DNA of 64,000 nt, taken from contig NC_079419.1 in NCBI RefSeq assembly GCF_026213295.1, positions 12,098,001-12,162,000 of the forward strand, in the 5' to 3' direction. This DNA is from Gadus chalcogrammus (lineage: Eukaryota; Chordata; Actinopteri; Gadiformes; Gadidae). The notes below the pieces were generated by a model. The model was not told the DNA's origin, did no database searches, and worked only from the letters and a program-made list of their open reading frames with translations. The position numbers and the translations under genes were made by a program. Shown here piece by piece: positions 43,329 to 55,377 of the stretch (its first letter is position 1; each line of letters begins with the position of its first letter).

Positions 43329-44770
43329 ATGGCTGAAACAAAGGCTAGATGTCACTGCTCTGTTCCACTTTGTACATCTAACAAACATCACCAACCCTAC
43401 TTAAATTTTCATGGATTCCCGACTGAATTTAGTCGAAGGAAGAAGTGGATTCAAGCGCTTCGCCGGGATGAAGGGCCAAACTTTAAAATAAAACAAGGTA
43501 GCACGTTTGTTTGTAGCCGGCACTTTAGTGAATCAGACTACAAACGCTACAGCTAGCAACCAACCGGGGTCACACCAAGCAACTGAAAATCGGGTCTGTA
43601 CCCTCCCGTTTCCAGTGGAACAACTGGGGACTGCCAAGAAGGGGGTCTGTTTATAAAAGAGCATCAACTCGCTTAGGCCATGACGTTCACCCAGCCCTTC
43701 CTCTGGAGCAACCGCTGCCCTGTGAATAAGAGCCGATGGAGGAGATCGCAGCTTCGGTGGGGATGACGGAACATGATTTCGGTTCTGCTCCTAAACCAGG
43801 TTTGTCAGTGTTAGTGTTCTGAAATATTGGCCTACTATTACCCCATACTGTTCTTAAACCACCTACCTGACAGGATGTGCTACCTATGGTTTAATCACAG
43901 AATGGGCTCTTAGTAGGTTATACCGAGTAGGTAGGTCAACTTTTCAGAACTCGGGCACAAAATGTTTAGTCTTATTGATGTCCCAGCATTTGACCAAACC
44001 ACAATGTGAAAAGCTTCATCACAAGTACAAATGTTGCATTTTATATCTTACTTAATTAATTGTAAAGGTGAATATTGAGCTATAAAAAGCAAAATTTAAA
44101 AGCAATATTGAGCTACAAAAAGCAATTTCTTTAGAGGTCCAAACTGCTTCCAATATGCAAGTCACAGCCAAAATCTGGGTTAGATGTTTTAATTTTTTTT
44201 CCTCATCTCATACAGGTGCACTGGATGCTGCTGCTGTACACATACAGCAATTGGAAGAAACAGTCAAGGAGCTTATGAGAGCTGTCACAGCTGAAAGTGG
44301 TTCAAGTGCCTTTTCACAGATTTTGTGTCTCAGACAAGGACATCCTTTTTTACACCAGATTCACGTCAAGAGATGTTTTTTGTGACTTCTGGGAGGTTAT
44401 TCAACCATCTGCCTCCATGTTGGTTTATTGGTCGAAAGCTCAGAAAAATAAACAAACATTTGAACCCATTTCTCCCAGTCCAACGTGTAGACTGAGTTTT
44501 TTCTCTTCTGCTGCCGGGTTGCTGCAGACCTGCAAGAGAAGGTGCTGGCTGACATGTTTCAGGACAGTGTGTCCACTGTCTCCCATGTTGTTATACCGTG
44601 GGCCAACTACCGTTACCTGCTCCTTGGCTCCCTCCCCATCTGGATGAGTAAACAGCAAGTCAAGAACACCATGCCAAGCAAATTTGTACAGTACAGTCCA
44701 GATGTTCGGGTAATCATCGACTGCGTTGAGTTGCTATCATTTAGCAACGCAGCAACGCGCTGGATCTAGT
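43329..44770 (+). pseudogene. THAP-domain DDE transposase fragment (ISL2EU/Harbinger-like)
   Basis: An ATG at 43329 opens a THAP zinc finger. It has CSVPLC near the start, FHGFP, a conserved Trp (RRKKWIQALRRDEGPNF), then FVCSRHFSESDYKR, and stops at 43556. In other frames after a stop the sequence continues with GSVPSRFQWNN, the usual THAP end. After an apparent intron (acceptor CATACAG about 44215) come LDAAAVHIQQLEETVKELM, DKDILFYTRFTSRDVF, and VSTVSHVVIPWANY with MPSKFVQYSPDVRVIIDC. These match the helix-turn-helix and first catalytic Asp of DDE-type transposases. The copy ends about 44,765, before the remaining catalytic residues. Confidence 0.75.
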
Positions 44771-45687
44771 CAATGAACAGCAGTGCATACAATAACAACA
44801 CTTTTATTTATTTGTACTCAGTGAATAGCACCGGATGAAAGTCAACGTTTTCTTTATATCTAGTGACAGCGATTATGTCGTTCAGATAAGTACAGGTAAA
44901 CTTAGTCTAAAGATCTAGAAATAGAAGGCATAATGCTAGCTATGGGCTAACTTGCCAGTCCCACCTGTGAAATCCCACCTGTGAAATCCCCCCCAGATAT
45001 CCCTAATTAAATCTTTCCCCCCGACGTTGTAAACAGATTTCCGATTATCCACGTTTTGATGGTAGCCTATTAGCTCCAGTAACAACATCTTTGCCTATCG
45101 TTTATTTCTAAGCTTTATTTTACCCAGTGTGCGAAATACCCGTCAATATTCACTGCGGTCAAGCCAGCCGTCACATCGAGAACGGCAGTCAAGCCAGCCG
45201 ACCCAGTTTTTTGCTGTAGCCTACCTGTTTTACTATCCATTACGGTAATAGCGTCTCAGAACTAGTTTCAAATTAAAAGCATTCATCGGGTACATACCAA
45301 AAGACAGTCAATAAAAGCAAATAGCCTACTATCAAAGGAAATGTACGGACGTTGTGATATATACTTACTAACTCAAAATAAAAGCCCAACAAATTGACAA
45401 ATGTAAGCTTATGCCAATAGTTTTTTATCGGAGATTTGGTTTCAATTTAAAAGGTAACGCCCTGTTATCACAGACTCATTAAACTTCAGGGTCATAGGTG
45501 ACGACCCCATAGGGTCACCCAAGAAGTTGCAGGACATTCTGATGTGTTGTTTCATTAAAAGCCCACTAGAATTAAATTATAAGCCCACTAGAAATTGAAA
45601 TATTACATATGATTTTGATAGATTTAGAAAGATCATGCAGCGTCATTCTTTAGATATAACCAAAAACCTGAAGCTATTCAAAAATCT
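44771..45687. other. No gene seen
   Basis: AT-rich, with no supported ORF, RNA or clear repeat boundary. An AAATCCCACCTGTG-like direct repeat occurs near 44960-44985. Confidence 0.5.
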
Positions 45688-45842
45688 GAAGTGGACACCT
45701 ATTTGGATGCCCCAACCACAGATGGGTTTGATGAATACATGCAGTTTTCAAAGCTCAGAAGGCTGTTCATAAAACACAACACTGCTCTGCCCTCAAGCGC
45801 TCCAGTAGAAAGGCTCTTCAGCATCGGTGGTCTAGTATTCAG
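45688..45842 (+). pseudogene. hAT transposase C-terminal dimerisation fragment
   Basis: One open stretch reads [18 protein letters not shown] and then [18 protein letters not shown], the hallmark of the hAT C-terminal dimerisation region. It ends at TTCAG|GTAAGA, a plausible donor, so this looks like the last-but-one exon of a dead hAT copy. Preceding frames are broken. Confidence 0.75.
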
Positions 45843-45922
45843 GTAAGAATAAACGGATTATATTACATAATTATTATCCTTTGGTAATAAGTACAGTAAA
45901 TACCCAGCCTCCAATTATAATT

Positions 45923-45966
45923 CTGCCGTGGTGATGTTTAATTCTAATTAAACATCACCACGGCAG
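45923..45966. repeat. Perfect 21-bp palindrome with 2-bp spacer
   Basis: CTGCCGTGGTGATGTTTAAT plus T at 45923-45943 is followed by CT and the exact reverse complement at 45946-45966. It has no mismatch and would form a very stable hairpin. It lies between the hAT coding fragment and the hAT MITE. Confidence 0.95.
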
Positions 45967-45992
45967 GTGTGCTCTCCCTCTCACTCTCGCAC

Positions 45993-46886
45993 CAGTGGCG
46001 GCGCCAGGGGGGGGCTAGGGGGCGCTAGAGCACCCCCTAGATTGGACATAGCACCCCCATAGCACCCCCAAGAAAATAATGGTTTATTTATTATTGTTAT
46101 TTAATTTCATTCTGAGTTCTTAATAAAGTGTATTGTGTGATAATAATATTTTAATCACAAAAGAAAATAACAGATTGAAATAAACAGATTGTTCACGTAG
46201 CACGACACAGACACGTTGCGTGCGTGAACGTGATTGTTCAATGAGTAGTAGGCTAAGTAACAGTAATCCTGGCGATCGGTCAATTTTAAATCAAGCGTTC
46301 ACAAAATCATATACACTTTTTGATCTCTTATTATTGTGGTTTTGAGTGCCTACTGTTTGGTTTCATTCATGTTTTGATTGTGACCTAAAATAATATACTC
46401 TTTTTGAAAGCATTTCTGACTCTTTGCCTGTTTAAGTTAATTCTGTCTCACATTCTAATCTGCCGTCTTTAGTTAGAAGTGTATTGAACTTGGTATGTTT
46501 AGTTTAATTTGTCGCTCATGGTAGTGGTGACCTGGTAGTCATCTGGCGCAAACTTTAATCCACACACTGAAGTAAGTGAAGTATTTGGGATTACGTTATC
46601 TATAACATCTCCATTTTAACCGTCGGAGATGAACGCGGCTTTGTGCGCGTCCGTCAGAAGTAGCCTAATGACAATAATAATACGATCGATTTGAATGGCG
46701 CTTTTTTTGTACCCCAAAGACCCGTTAGAGAGCAAACGTGTAAACATATGTGACGATATGGTGGGGAGGTGTTGTAGTAGAGAAAAATGAGACTCATATG
46801 CTATCACCCTAATTTCATAGCACCCTCAGTAAAACGCCGAGCACCCCCATAGCACCACCAGAAAAAAATCTCTGGCGCCGCCACTG
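45993..46886. mobile_element. 894-bp non-autonomous hAT element with 8-bp target duplication
   Basis: Perfect 15-bp terminal inverted repeats (CAGTGGCGGCGCCAG) at 45993-46007 and 46872-46886. Both sides are flanked by TCTCGCAC (45985-45992 and 46887-46894), an exact 8-bp target-site duplication as made by hAT transposases. Subterminal CACCCCC/GCACCCCCATAGCACC repeats occur at both ends. The interior is AT-rich and codes for nothing recognisable. Confidence 0.95.
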
Positions 46887-46894
46887 TCTCGCAC

Positions 46895-48742
<1,848 letters not shown>

Positions 48743-49207
48743 AGAAGGTGTCAATGAAAGATTGAACGAGTGAGCACGTGCACAAGATGCCAGTCAGCAA
48801 GTGGGTGGGTGGATATAAAAATGTGAGTCAGAGAAACATTGACAGTGACATATAGCAAAGACATGTATGTCTAACAGGTGCAACAATGCAAAGGGTGGTC
48901 CACATGCAGATTACAGATTGCAAACCAAGACTTTGTCATCAAGGACACGACTGCACTCTTTCTGGCTGCTGCAATGGAGCACCTTGGGTTGCAGGATGCA
49001 ACAGGTAATTTTGGGACTTCGACAAACACAAATATAACTAATAATAAGGTTGAAGAAGGATAGAGTGGCTATATGACTAGACTATAGATCATATGACAGT
49101 TGTAATACAAATGAAGGCAATAAGTAATTGCATGGGAAATGGTGCTTGTCTCATCATGAGGCTGAGCAGTCTCACAGAACTAAAAGTCTCCAAATACCTC
49201 AATCATT

Positions 49208-50160
49208 ATCCTCAGAATGTCTTGCCCGTGTTGTTTTTGAATACAGGGAGATTCTGCATGATGTAATTAAGATCAAATATTGTACTACTATGTTCAACAA
49301 CCGAATCAATAAGCTCAGTGCTAAATTCTGTGCCAGCTGTGGCAATAGTGTACCAATGTTTGTTTTCTCTGAACAGACTTTCCCTGTATTTCTGTAAAAG
49401 ATCTCTAATTCGCTCTGGGTCCTCTGAGGTAACTTTTCTATATTGATCTGGGAAAGAAATCTCTTGAAATACTTCATAGTTGGGTACTGACATTGCACAA
49501 CCTGTAGAGGTACACTTACCAACAGAGTGACAGTATGAACAACAATAATGTCCACGTTCTACATTTTTTGTGTCATCTTCAAAGTGGGAGCAGAGGGCAT
49601 GTCGAAAGCAGCCATTTTAACTTTTGTCAATGACCTACAGTACGGCCTCTTCAATTTCTGGGGGCTGTCTGGTGGCATAGACAACAGCATGTGCCTCTGT
49701 TCCATCTCTGCCAGCCCTGCCAACCTTCTGGAGCATGGCCTCCACATCGTCAGGTACCCCATAAATGACAACATTTGATGCTTTAGGAAAGTTCACACCC
49801 AATCCAATCCACTGCCCTCTCCCGAGAAGAACGACAGCACTCTGCTTTTGTTCACAGGGAGTGTATTGCTGTGAAACATACGTGTTATTAGATTTTCTCC
49901 AGCTACCCAGGCATCATCTCCAAGTTCGGCCTTGAGATGGCAAAACACTCGCCCAACTACTTTCAGCGACCGGCAATATATGATATGCGGCGACATGTCC
50001 AGGCCCTTCTCCTTGACTTCCCTAACTATCCAGTCCAGACAGTCCAGGGAATCAGTGGGGACTTGTCTCAGTCCAAGCCTGATGTTGGTCCGGTTGGGGA
50101 TCACAGTGATGATAGTCGCAGATTCCAGATGCATCTGTCTCTTCACCATGGCTCTTGACT
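49208..50160 (-). pseudogene. RecQ-like helicase C-terminal half, broken
   Basis: Minus strand in three frames. The first block (about 50160-49800) has NRTNIRLGLRQVPTDSLDCL and HIIYCRSLKVVGRVFCHL, matching RecA-like domain 2 of RecQ helicases (motif IV). The next (about 49790-49640) has VVIYGVPDDVEAMLQKVGRA then GRDG, motif VI. A stop follows. Then a Cys-rich stretch (HYCCSYCHSVGKC, about 49540) resembles the RecQ zinc site. A final block (SVPNYEVFQEISFPDQYRKV, 49493-49212) has no match I recognise. Motifs I-III are absent. Similar helicase genes are multicopy in fish and probably mobile-element borne; that last point is inference. Confidence 0.65.
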
Positions 50161-50164
50161 GTAA

Positions 50165-50265
50165 ATCAGCCGATGCAGGGTGCCCCGCGGGGGTGGTGCC
50201 CCGCGGCGGTGGTGCCCCGCGGGGGTGGTGCCCCGCGGTGGTGGTGCCCGTGGCGGCAGTAGTGG
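50165..50265. repeat. GC-rich GGTGCCCCGCGGNGGT tandem repeat
   Basis: Four to five short units of GGTGCCCCGCGG plus GGT/CGGT. Part of the same motif recurs at about 52112-52135 (GTGCCCCGCGGCGGTGGTGC), suggesting both belong to one element interrupted by the insertion at 50836-51895. Confidence 0.8.
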
Positions 50266-50835
50266 TTCCTGGCCGAGCCCACCAGGGAGGCAAACAAGAA
50301 CGTTCATGAAATAACGTGCATGTTATTTCTAAAGCGTAGGCATACACAAATTAAAAAAAAAAACATACTCGCGTGACACGTCGTGTTAATAATAACTAAA
50401 ACAACTAGACACTTAACAGTGTGTCAGAAGAGTGCAATGCTTCTAAACTTTTAATCAAACGTGCAGACAAAATTCAACTTCATAAAGTAAAGTTCATTCA
50501 TGGTGCGTGCTGCTTAAATGTAATGCATGACAGCGTGCAGGGTCAAGAAAATGTATCTTCCAATCATATAAATATAAGTTTCGTGAGCCACCTGCTTTTG
50601 TGGTCTGGATCATGTTCAGTTTCGGTGTTGGTCTTCCATTCTCTTTTATCTTCAGCTGATGTTCAAACTGTGTCCTCGGATATTTGTGTTCTCGTAGATA
50701 TTGAATTATATTCTCCATGTTGATATCGTTAGTAGTCAAGTGCTTTATTAGCCGCGCAAGGCGGCAACTGACTCGAAGGCTTATTTGCGTAGAGCGTTAA
50801 TAAAAAATAAATGCTGATTTGTGATTGGTTGCAAG

Positions 50836-51895
50836 TAGGGGTGTGACGATATTTCGTGCCACGAAATATTGCGATATTAAAATATTTATAACAAGATGAT
50901 TAGTCTATACCATGTTACTTTAACACATCTTGTTTACAATTTCATAAGAAAATGGAAATATAGGGCAAATGGCATAGTTTTGCATATTTTGTGTCTTTAA
51001 AATAAAGAACAAAAGTTTTGTTCAAAATATCGTTATAATATCAAATCGTGAATCCAATATGTATCGTATCGAATTGTAGGGCTGTGCATTGGCACTGCTC
51101 TCACGATTCAATTACGATTCACCAGGTTACGATTCGATTCAATTCGATTCTACAATGCATTGCGATGCATCAAAATTCTACTGCACACAAAGGCACATTT
51201 TTCACCTTCCACTCCCACAACTAATGCAATTCAATTCCAGGCTTTGTCCTTTCTGACATTGTCCTTATAAAAAGGATGATATATTTCATAAATTATTTTA
51301 TGTTGCTCCACTTCGACAATCAGTCTCTCGTCGTCCATGCTGCCGACCCTCTGACCCGTCGTACTAATGTTGATGTGAAGTTGTGATAGGATACATGAGC
51401 TGAGTATTGTGTTTTATTTTGAAAATTGACCGGATGCTCTATGGCTTCTACTTTTTCACGTCCTGCCCGGCTCGATCTGCTCTGTGGAAATTGACGTGGT
51501 TCAGCAACGGCTCGCGTCAAAAATAGAAGCGCTACAGAATGGTAGCGCTGTGACTCGGCGCGCCGCTTCTGGGACGCTGCTGAGACCCTCCGCAGCGGGC
51601 CTGGTGGAAATGGTTTCATTGAGTGGCAGCGATCAGCAACGGTGACCGCGGCGCATACTTCCCCGGTGGAAATCAGGCTAGTGTTGTTGTTGTTGCTAGC
51701 TAGCGCCGCCGCTTAACATGTACTTCCAACTCTATTGTCCACTCGAGGCCCGAAAATAAACAGCGACATAATCGATTACGGCACGTTGCCGCATCGATAC
51801 TGAATCGTGCATGCCCCGCATTGCGATGCATCGCCGAATCGAGTATTGTTGACACCACTATCGAATTGTGAGCTGAGTGCATCGTCACACCCCTA
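50836..51895. mobile_element. DNA transposon with TAGGGGTGTGACGAT ends
   Basis: Perfect 15-bp inverted ends at 50836-50850 and 51881-51895. Immediate flanks GTTGCAAG and GTTATGAG match at five of eight positions, possibly a decayed 8-bp hAT duplication. Inside, ACGATTCAATTACGATTCAC-type repeats (51107 on) suggest a second nested hAT-like fragment. No transposase seen. Confidence 0.7.
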
Positions 51896-52540
51896 GTTAT
51901 GAGTATATGTGGCTGACCGCCCTTCCTATGTTTAACATGGTATGGATGATTTACCTCACAACAGTGAAACTGAATTATGATTGGTTCTTTTTTATTCTCA
52001 AAGGCAGCAAAAGTGAGTTTTAGCCCTCTTTGTCCCCTTCTGTGTCTTGCCCCGGACGTAACGTACTCAGAGTAATGACGGTCAACCTCCTGCCTTGCAA
52101 AGGCACTTTTTCAGGTGCCCCGCGGCGGTGGTGCTCCATCGCCGTTGCCGGGGCTCCAGCGGGAGACGATCCCGGGCAACAATCGCGGGCAATAAACCCT
52201 TTCTCCTCCATGTCGCAGTTCAATCCAGACTCAGGGAGTCAAAGCCAAGGTTCCTTTACCCCCAATTCCTTCTCAACCATGGCCGAGATAACCCCCACTA
52301 CGAGTCTCGTTGTGGAAGTACTGGGAGTCAACAAACGGCAACAATCCCTTTCTCCTCCATAACGCCGCTCAGTCTGTACTTCAGTTTGACGTGGAAGTGG
52401 AAGAACTAGATATGTCGGAGAACCCGACGCAGTCGTTTGAGATTCATAATATCATCCGAGGCGCACACAGCTTTTGGCCGTGATAATATATATGATATTA
52501 TATAGATATCTATATATTTTATTATATTATTTTGATATAA

Positions 52541-55025
52541 CCCCAAGCGGGGTTCTTCTCTCGATATTTCCTCATCCCCGAGAAGGATGGGGGTCTTCGC
52601 CCTATCTTAGACCTCATGGGGCTGAACAAGTACCTCCACCCCCTAAGATGCAGGTTCTTGAAGGTTCCGTGGGTTCGGCAGACCATCAAGGCAGGGCATT
52701 GGTTCGCGACCACCGATCTGAAAGATGCCTATTTTCAGATTCCGATCTGGCCAGGGCATTGGCGATTCCTGAGATTTGCTTTCGAGGGCCGGATCTTTGA
52801 GTTTCAGGTCCTGCTGTTCGGAATGTCTCTTGCCCCTCGGACCTGGGGTTGTCTGGTGTTGTGCCTCAATACCAAGAAGAGCAAACTGCAACCATGCAAG
52901 GTAACGAATTTCCTCAGCATGGTGTTAGTCTCCAGGAGGGCTATTGTTATCCTCTCTCCAGCGAGAAAGCAGTCCTTTGCGGCCTGTCTCAGTCTCTTCA
53001 CCCTCAGGGCTCAGAGGGACCAGAGGGTTTGCCTCATACTCATGGGCCTTATGGCAGTAATGGTACAGATATTCCCTCTGGCCCTTCTTCACATGCGCCC
53101 TGTGTGTCCACAGAGCCCCGCCCGTGTCAAGTTGACTGTTTCCCAAAGGCTCTACAGAGCCCTACACTGGTGGAGGGACCCAGCCAACATCAGGAGGGGG
53201 CAGACTATGGGGTCGGTGACTAACCGCCAGATCGTATTTTGCAGACGCATTCCTAGCAGGCTGGGGAGCTGTACACAAAGGTAAGGGTATCAACGGTCCC
53301 TGGAGGGGCCGCTGGGGGTCTCAGCATATCAACTCGTTGAAGCTGAGGGCGGTTTGTCTGGCCCTTAAGCACTTTCTTCCACTGCTCAAGGGTCAGCATG
53401 TCATAGTCAGAACTGACAGCACAGTGACTGCTACGTATCAACAGGCAGATGGGTTTGGGCTCCCCAACCCTCTTCAAGCTGGCAACAGCTCTGGGGCTAT
53501 GGGCTCATCCACAGTTCAGTTCACTCAGGGCCGTTCATGTGCCAGGGCCCCTAAACGTGGCGGCGGACAAGTTGTCCAGAGGGGGACCAAGTCCAGGAGA
53601 GAGGAGACTCCACCCCCAGGTGGTCGAGGGAATCTGGTCCCGATTTAGAAGGGCCGAGGTCGACCAGTTTGCGATCAGAGAATCTTCTCATTGCCCACGT
53701 TTCTACTCCCTGAGGAACGACTATCCTCCTCTGGGCTGGGATACGCTGGCGCACCCTTAGCCGCAGACCCTGCTCTACGCCTTCCCCCCATTCACCCTCC
53801 TCAAAGCCCTTCTGCACAGGGTACAAATGGAGCAGGTGAGGCTAATCCTGGTTGCACCGTTTTGGCCTCACATGTCTTGGTTCTCGATGATGCCTACCCT
53901 ACTAGAGGGTCAGCCATGGATGCTTCCTCTCAGGGGGGACCTCCTGTCTCAGGCAGGCGGGAAATTGTTCCACTCCTTCCCAGCAGGGCTGAGGCTGGTA
54001 GCCTGGCCCCTGAGAGGGTCCGGCTCCTGGCCCTAGGGTTACCAGAGGCGTTGGTGAGGACGATGCAGGAGGCCCGAGCTCCATCAACTAGGGCAGCCTA
54101 CACTTATCGATGAGTCTTCACAGGGTGGTGCCAGGCACACCAGACAGACCCCTTCTTGGGCTCAACTCAGGACATCCTGCTCTTTCTGCAATCGCAGTTG
54201 GAGGCCCGTAAATCTGCAGTCACCCTGAGAGGCATGCTTGCAGCTATCAAGGCTGTCCATATCGGAGAGTTTGCCATTAGTGAGGATGGTTGCTCCATTA
54301 TCTCCCGATATCTAAGGGGGGGACGAAGGCTTACATCGCCCAGTCGGGGTCCTCAGATACCACCCTGGGACTTGGATCTTGTCCTTGAGGCTCTGCGGTA
54401 TCCACCTTTTGAGCCCCTCGGCAATGTGGACCTAAACTGGCTCCTTCTAAAAACAGCTTCCTTCTTGGCCATTACTTCGGCTAGGAGAATAAGCGAGCTT
54501 CATGCGCTGTCCGTCCACAGGGACTGCTGTACTTTTTCTCCGGAAGGGTCGAAGGTGGTTCATCGCCCCAACCCAGCCTTCTTGCTCAAGGTCCTGTCTG
54601 ACTTTCATCTGTCCCAGAGCATGGAGCTGCAGTCCCCACCTGTCTCAGCAGCGTACCAGCTAGCACTCTGCCCGGGAGGGCCCTGTCTGAGTATACACAG
54701 CGCAGTCAGCCGCTAAGAAAGTCAGACCAGCTCTTTGTGTGTTTTCACACTAGTTGCTTGGATAGACCACTGTCGAAGTGTCGACTTTCTCACTGGGTTG
54801 TGGACACAATCCAGCAAGGTTACACCCTTTCGGGCGCTCCTGCTCCCACCAGGATTCGAGCACACTCAACCCGCATCGTGTTGACTTCTTGGGCTTCTTG
54901 ACAGGGAGCCTCCCTTGCTACCATATGCGCAGCAGCCACTTGGTCCTCCCACTCCACGTTCACCAGATTCTACCGCCTGAATGTGGTAACGGGACCCTCC
55001 TTCGCGTACCAGGGACTTGATGTGG
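52541..55025 (+). pseudogene. DIRS retrotransposon pol: RT, RNase H, tyrosine recombinase
   Basis: Plus strand, several frames. RT begins near 52560 and reads GLNKYLHPLRCRFLKVPWV, FATTDLKDAYFQIPI and FGMSLAPRTW. It then jumps to TKKSKLQP, so the segment that should hold the catalytic Y-x-D-D has been deleted (near 52850). RNase H-like blocks follow (LKLRAVCLALKHFLPLL, VIVRTDSTVTATYQ). From about 54075 a tyrosine recombinase is recognisable: STRAAYTYR, LLKTASFLAITSARRISELH (first catalytic Arg), then in another frame AHSTR, AAATWSS and FTRFYRL with the nucleophile-type Tyr (about 54840-54985). RT plus tyrosine recombinase is diagnostic of DIRS. Frameshifts and stops make it dead. Confidence 0.85.
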
Positions 55026-55244
55026 CTCGGACTCAGAGGTAACTCTGAGCCCTCAATTGGTCAGCCTTGCAACTTGCGGGCTGACCTGGGCTTCTTATCT
55101 GCACAGAGTTGGCCCTTGCACCTGGCGGGGCTATACCTGTGTTTCGGCGTTGGGTCTTGCGTCTGGCAGACCCGCCGGAGCAGCCTTCTGCCTTTCGGGC
55201 TTGGCCTTTGCGCCTTGCGGGGCATCGTCCCGATTGACATGTTA

Positions 55245-55335
55245 ATAGTGTTCATTTGTAAAAAGTTCTTGGGATTCACATGGTGTTGGGTATACTTCAC
55301 ATCCCTCGGGATGAATAAAGTATCTATCTATCTGA
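55245..55335 (+). mobile_element. Short LINE/SINE 3' tail ending in TATC repeats
   Basis: CACATCCCTCGGGATGAATAAAG followed by TATCTATCTATCT is typical of a fish retroposon 3' end. It lies between the DIRS 3' region and the LINE that follows. Confidence 0.5.
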
Positions 55336-55377
55336 TAGGGGATACTCGGAAAGAAGATACTCGGAAACTAGTCATAA

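Noticed and set aside
53691..54113. Separate host gene in the DIRS region
   Set aside because: Frames between RNase H and recombinase are alternate or broken frames of the DIRS element.
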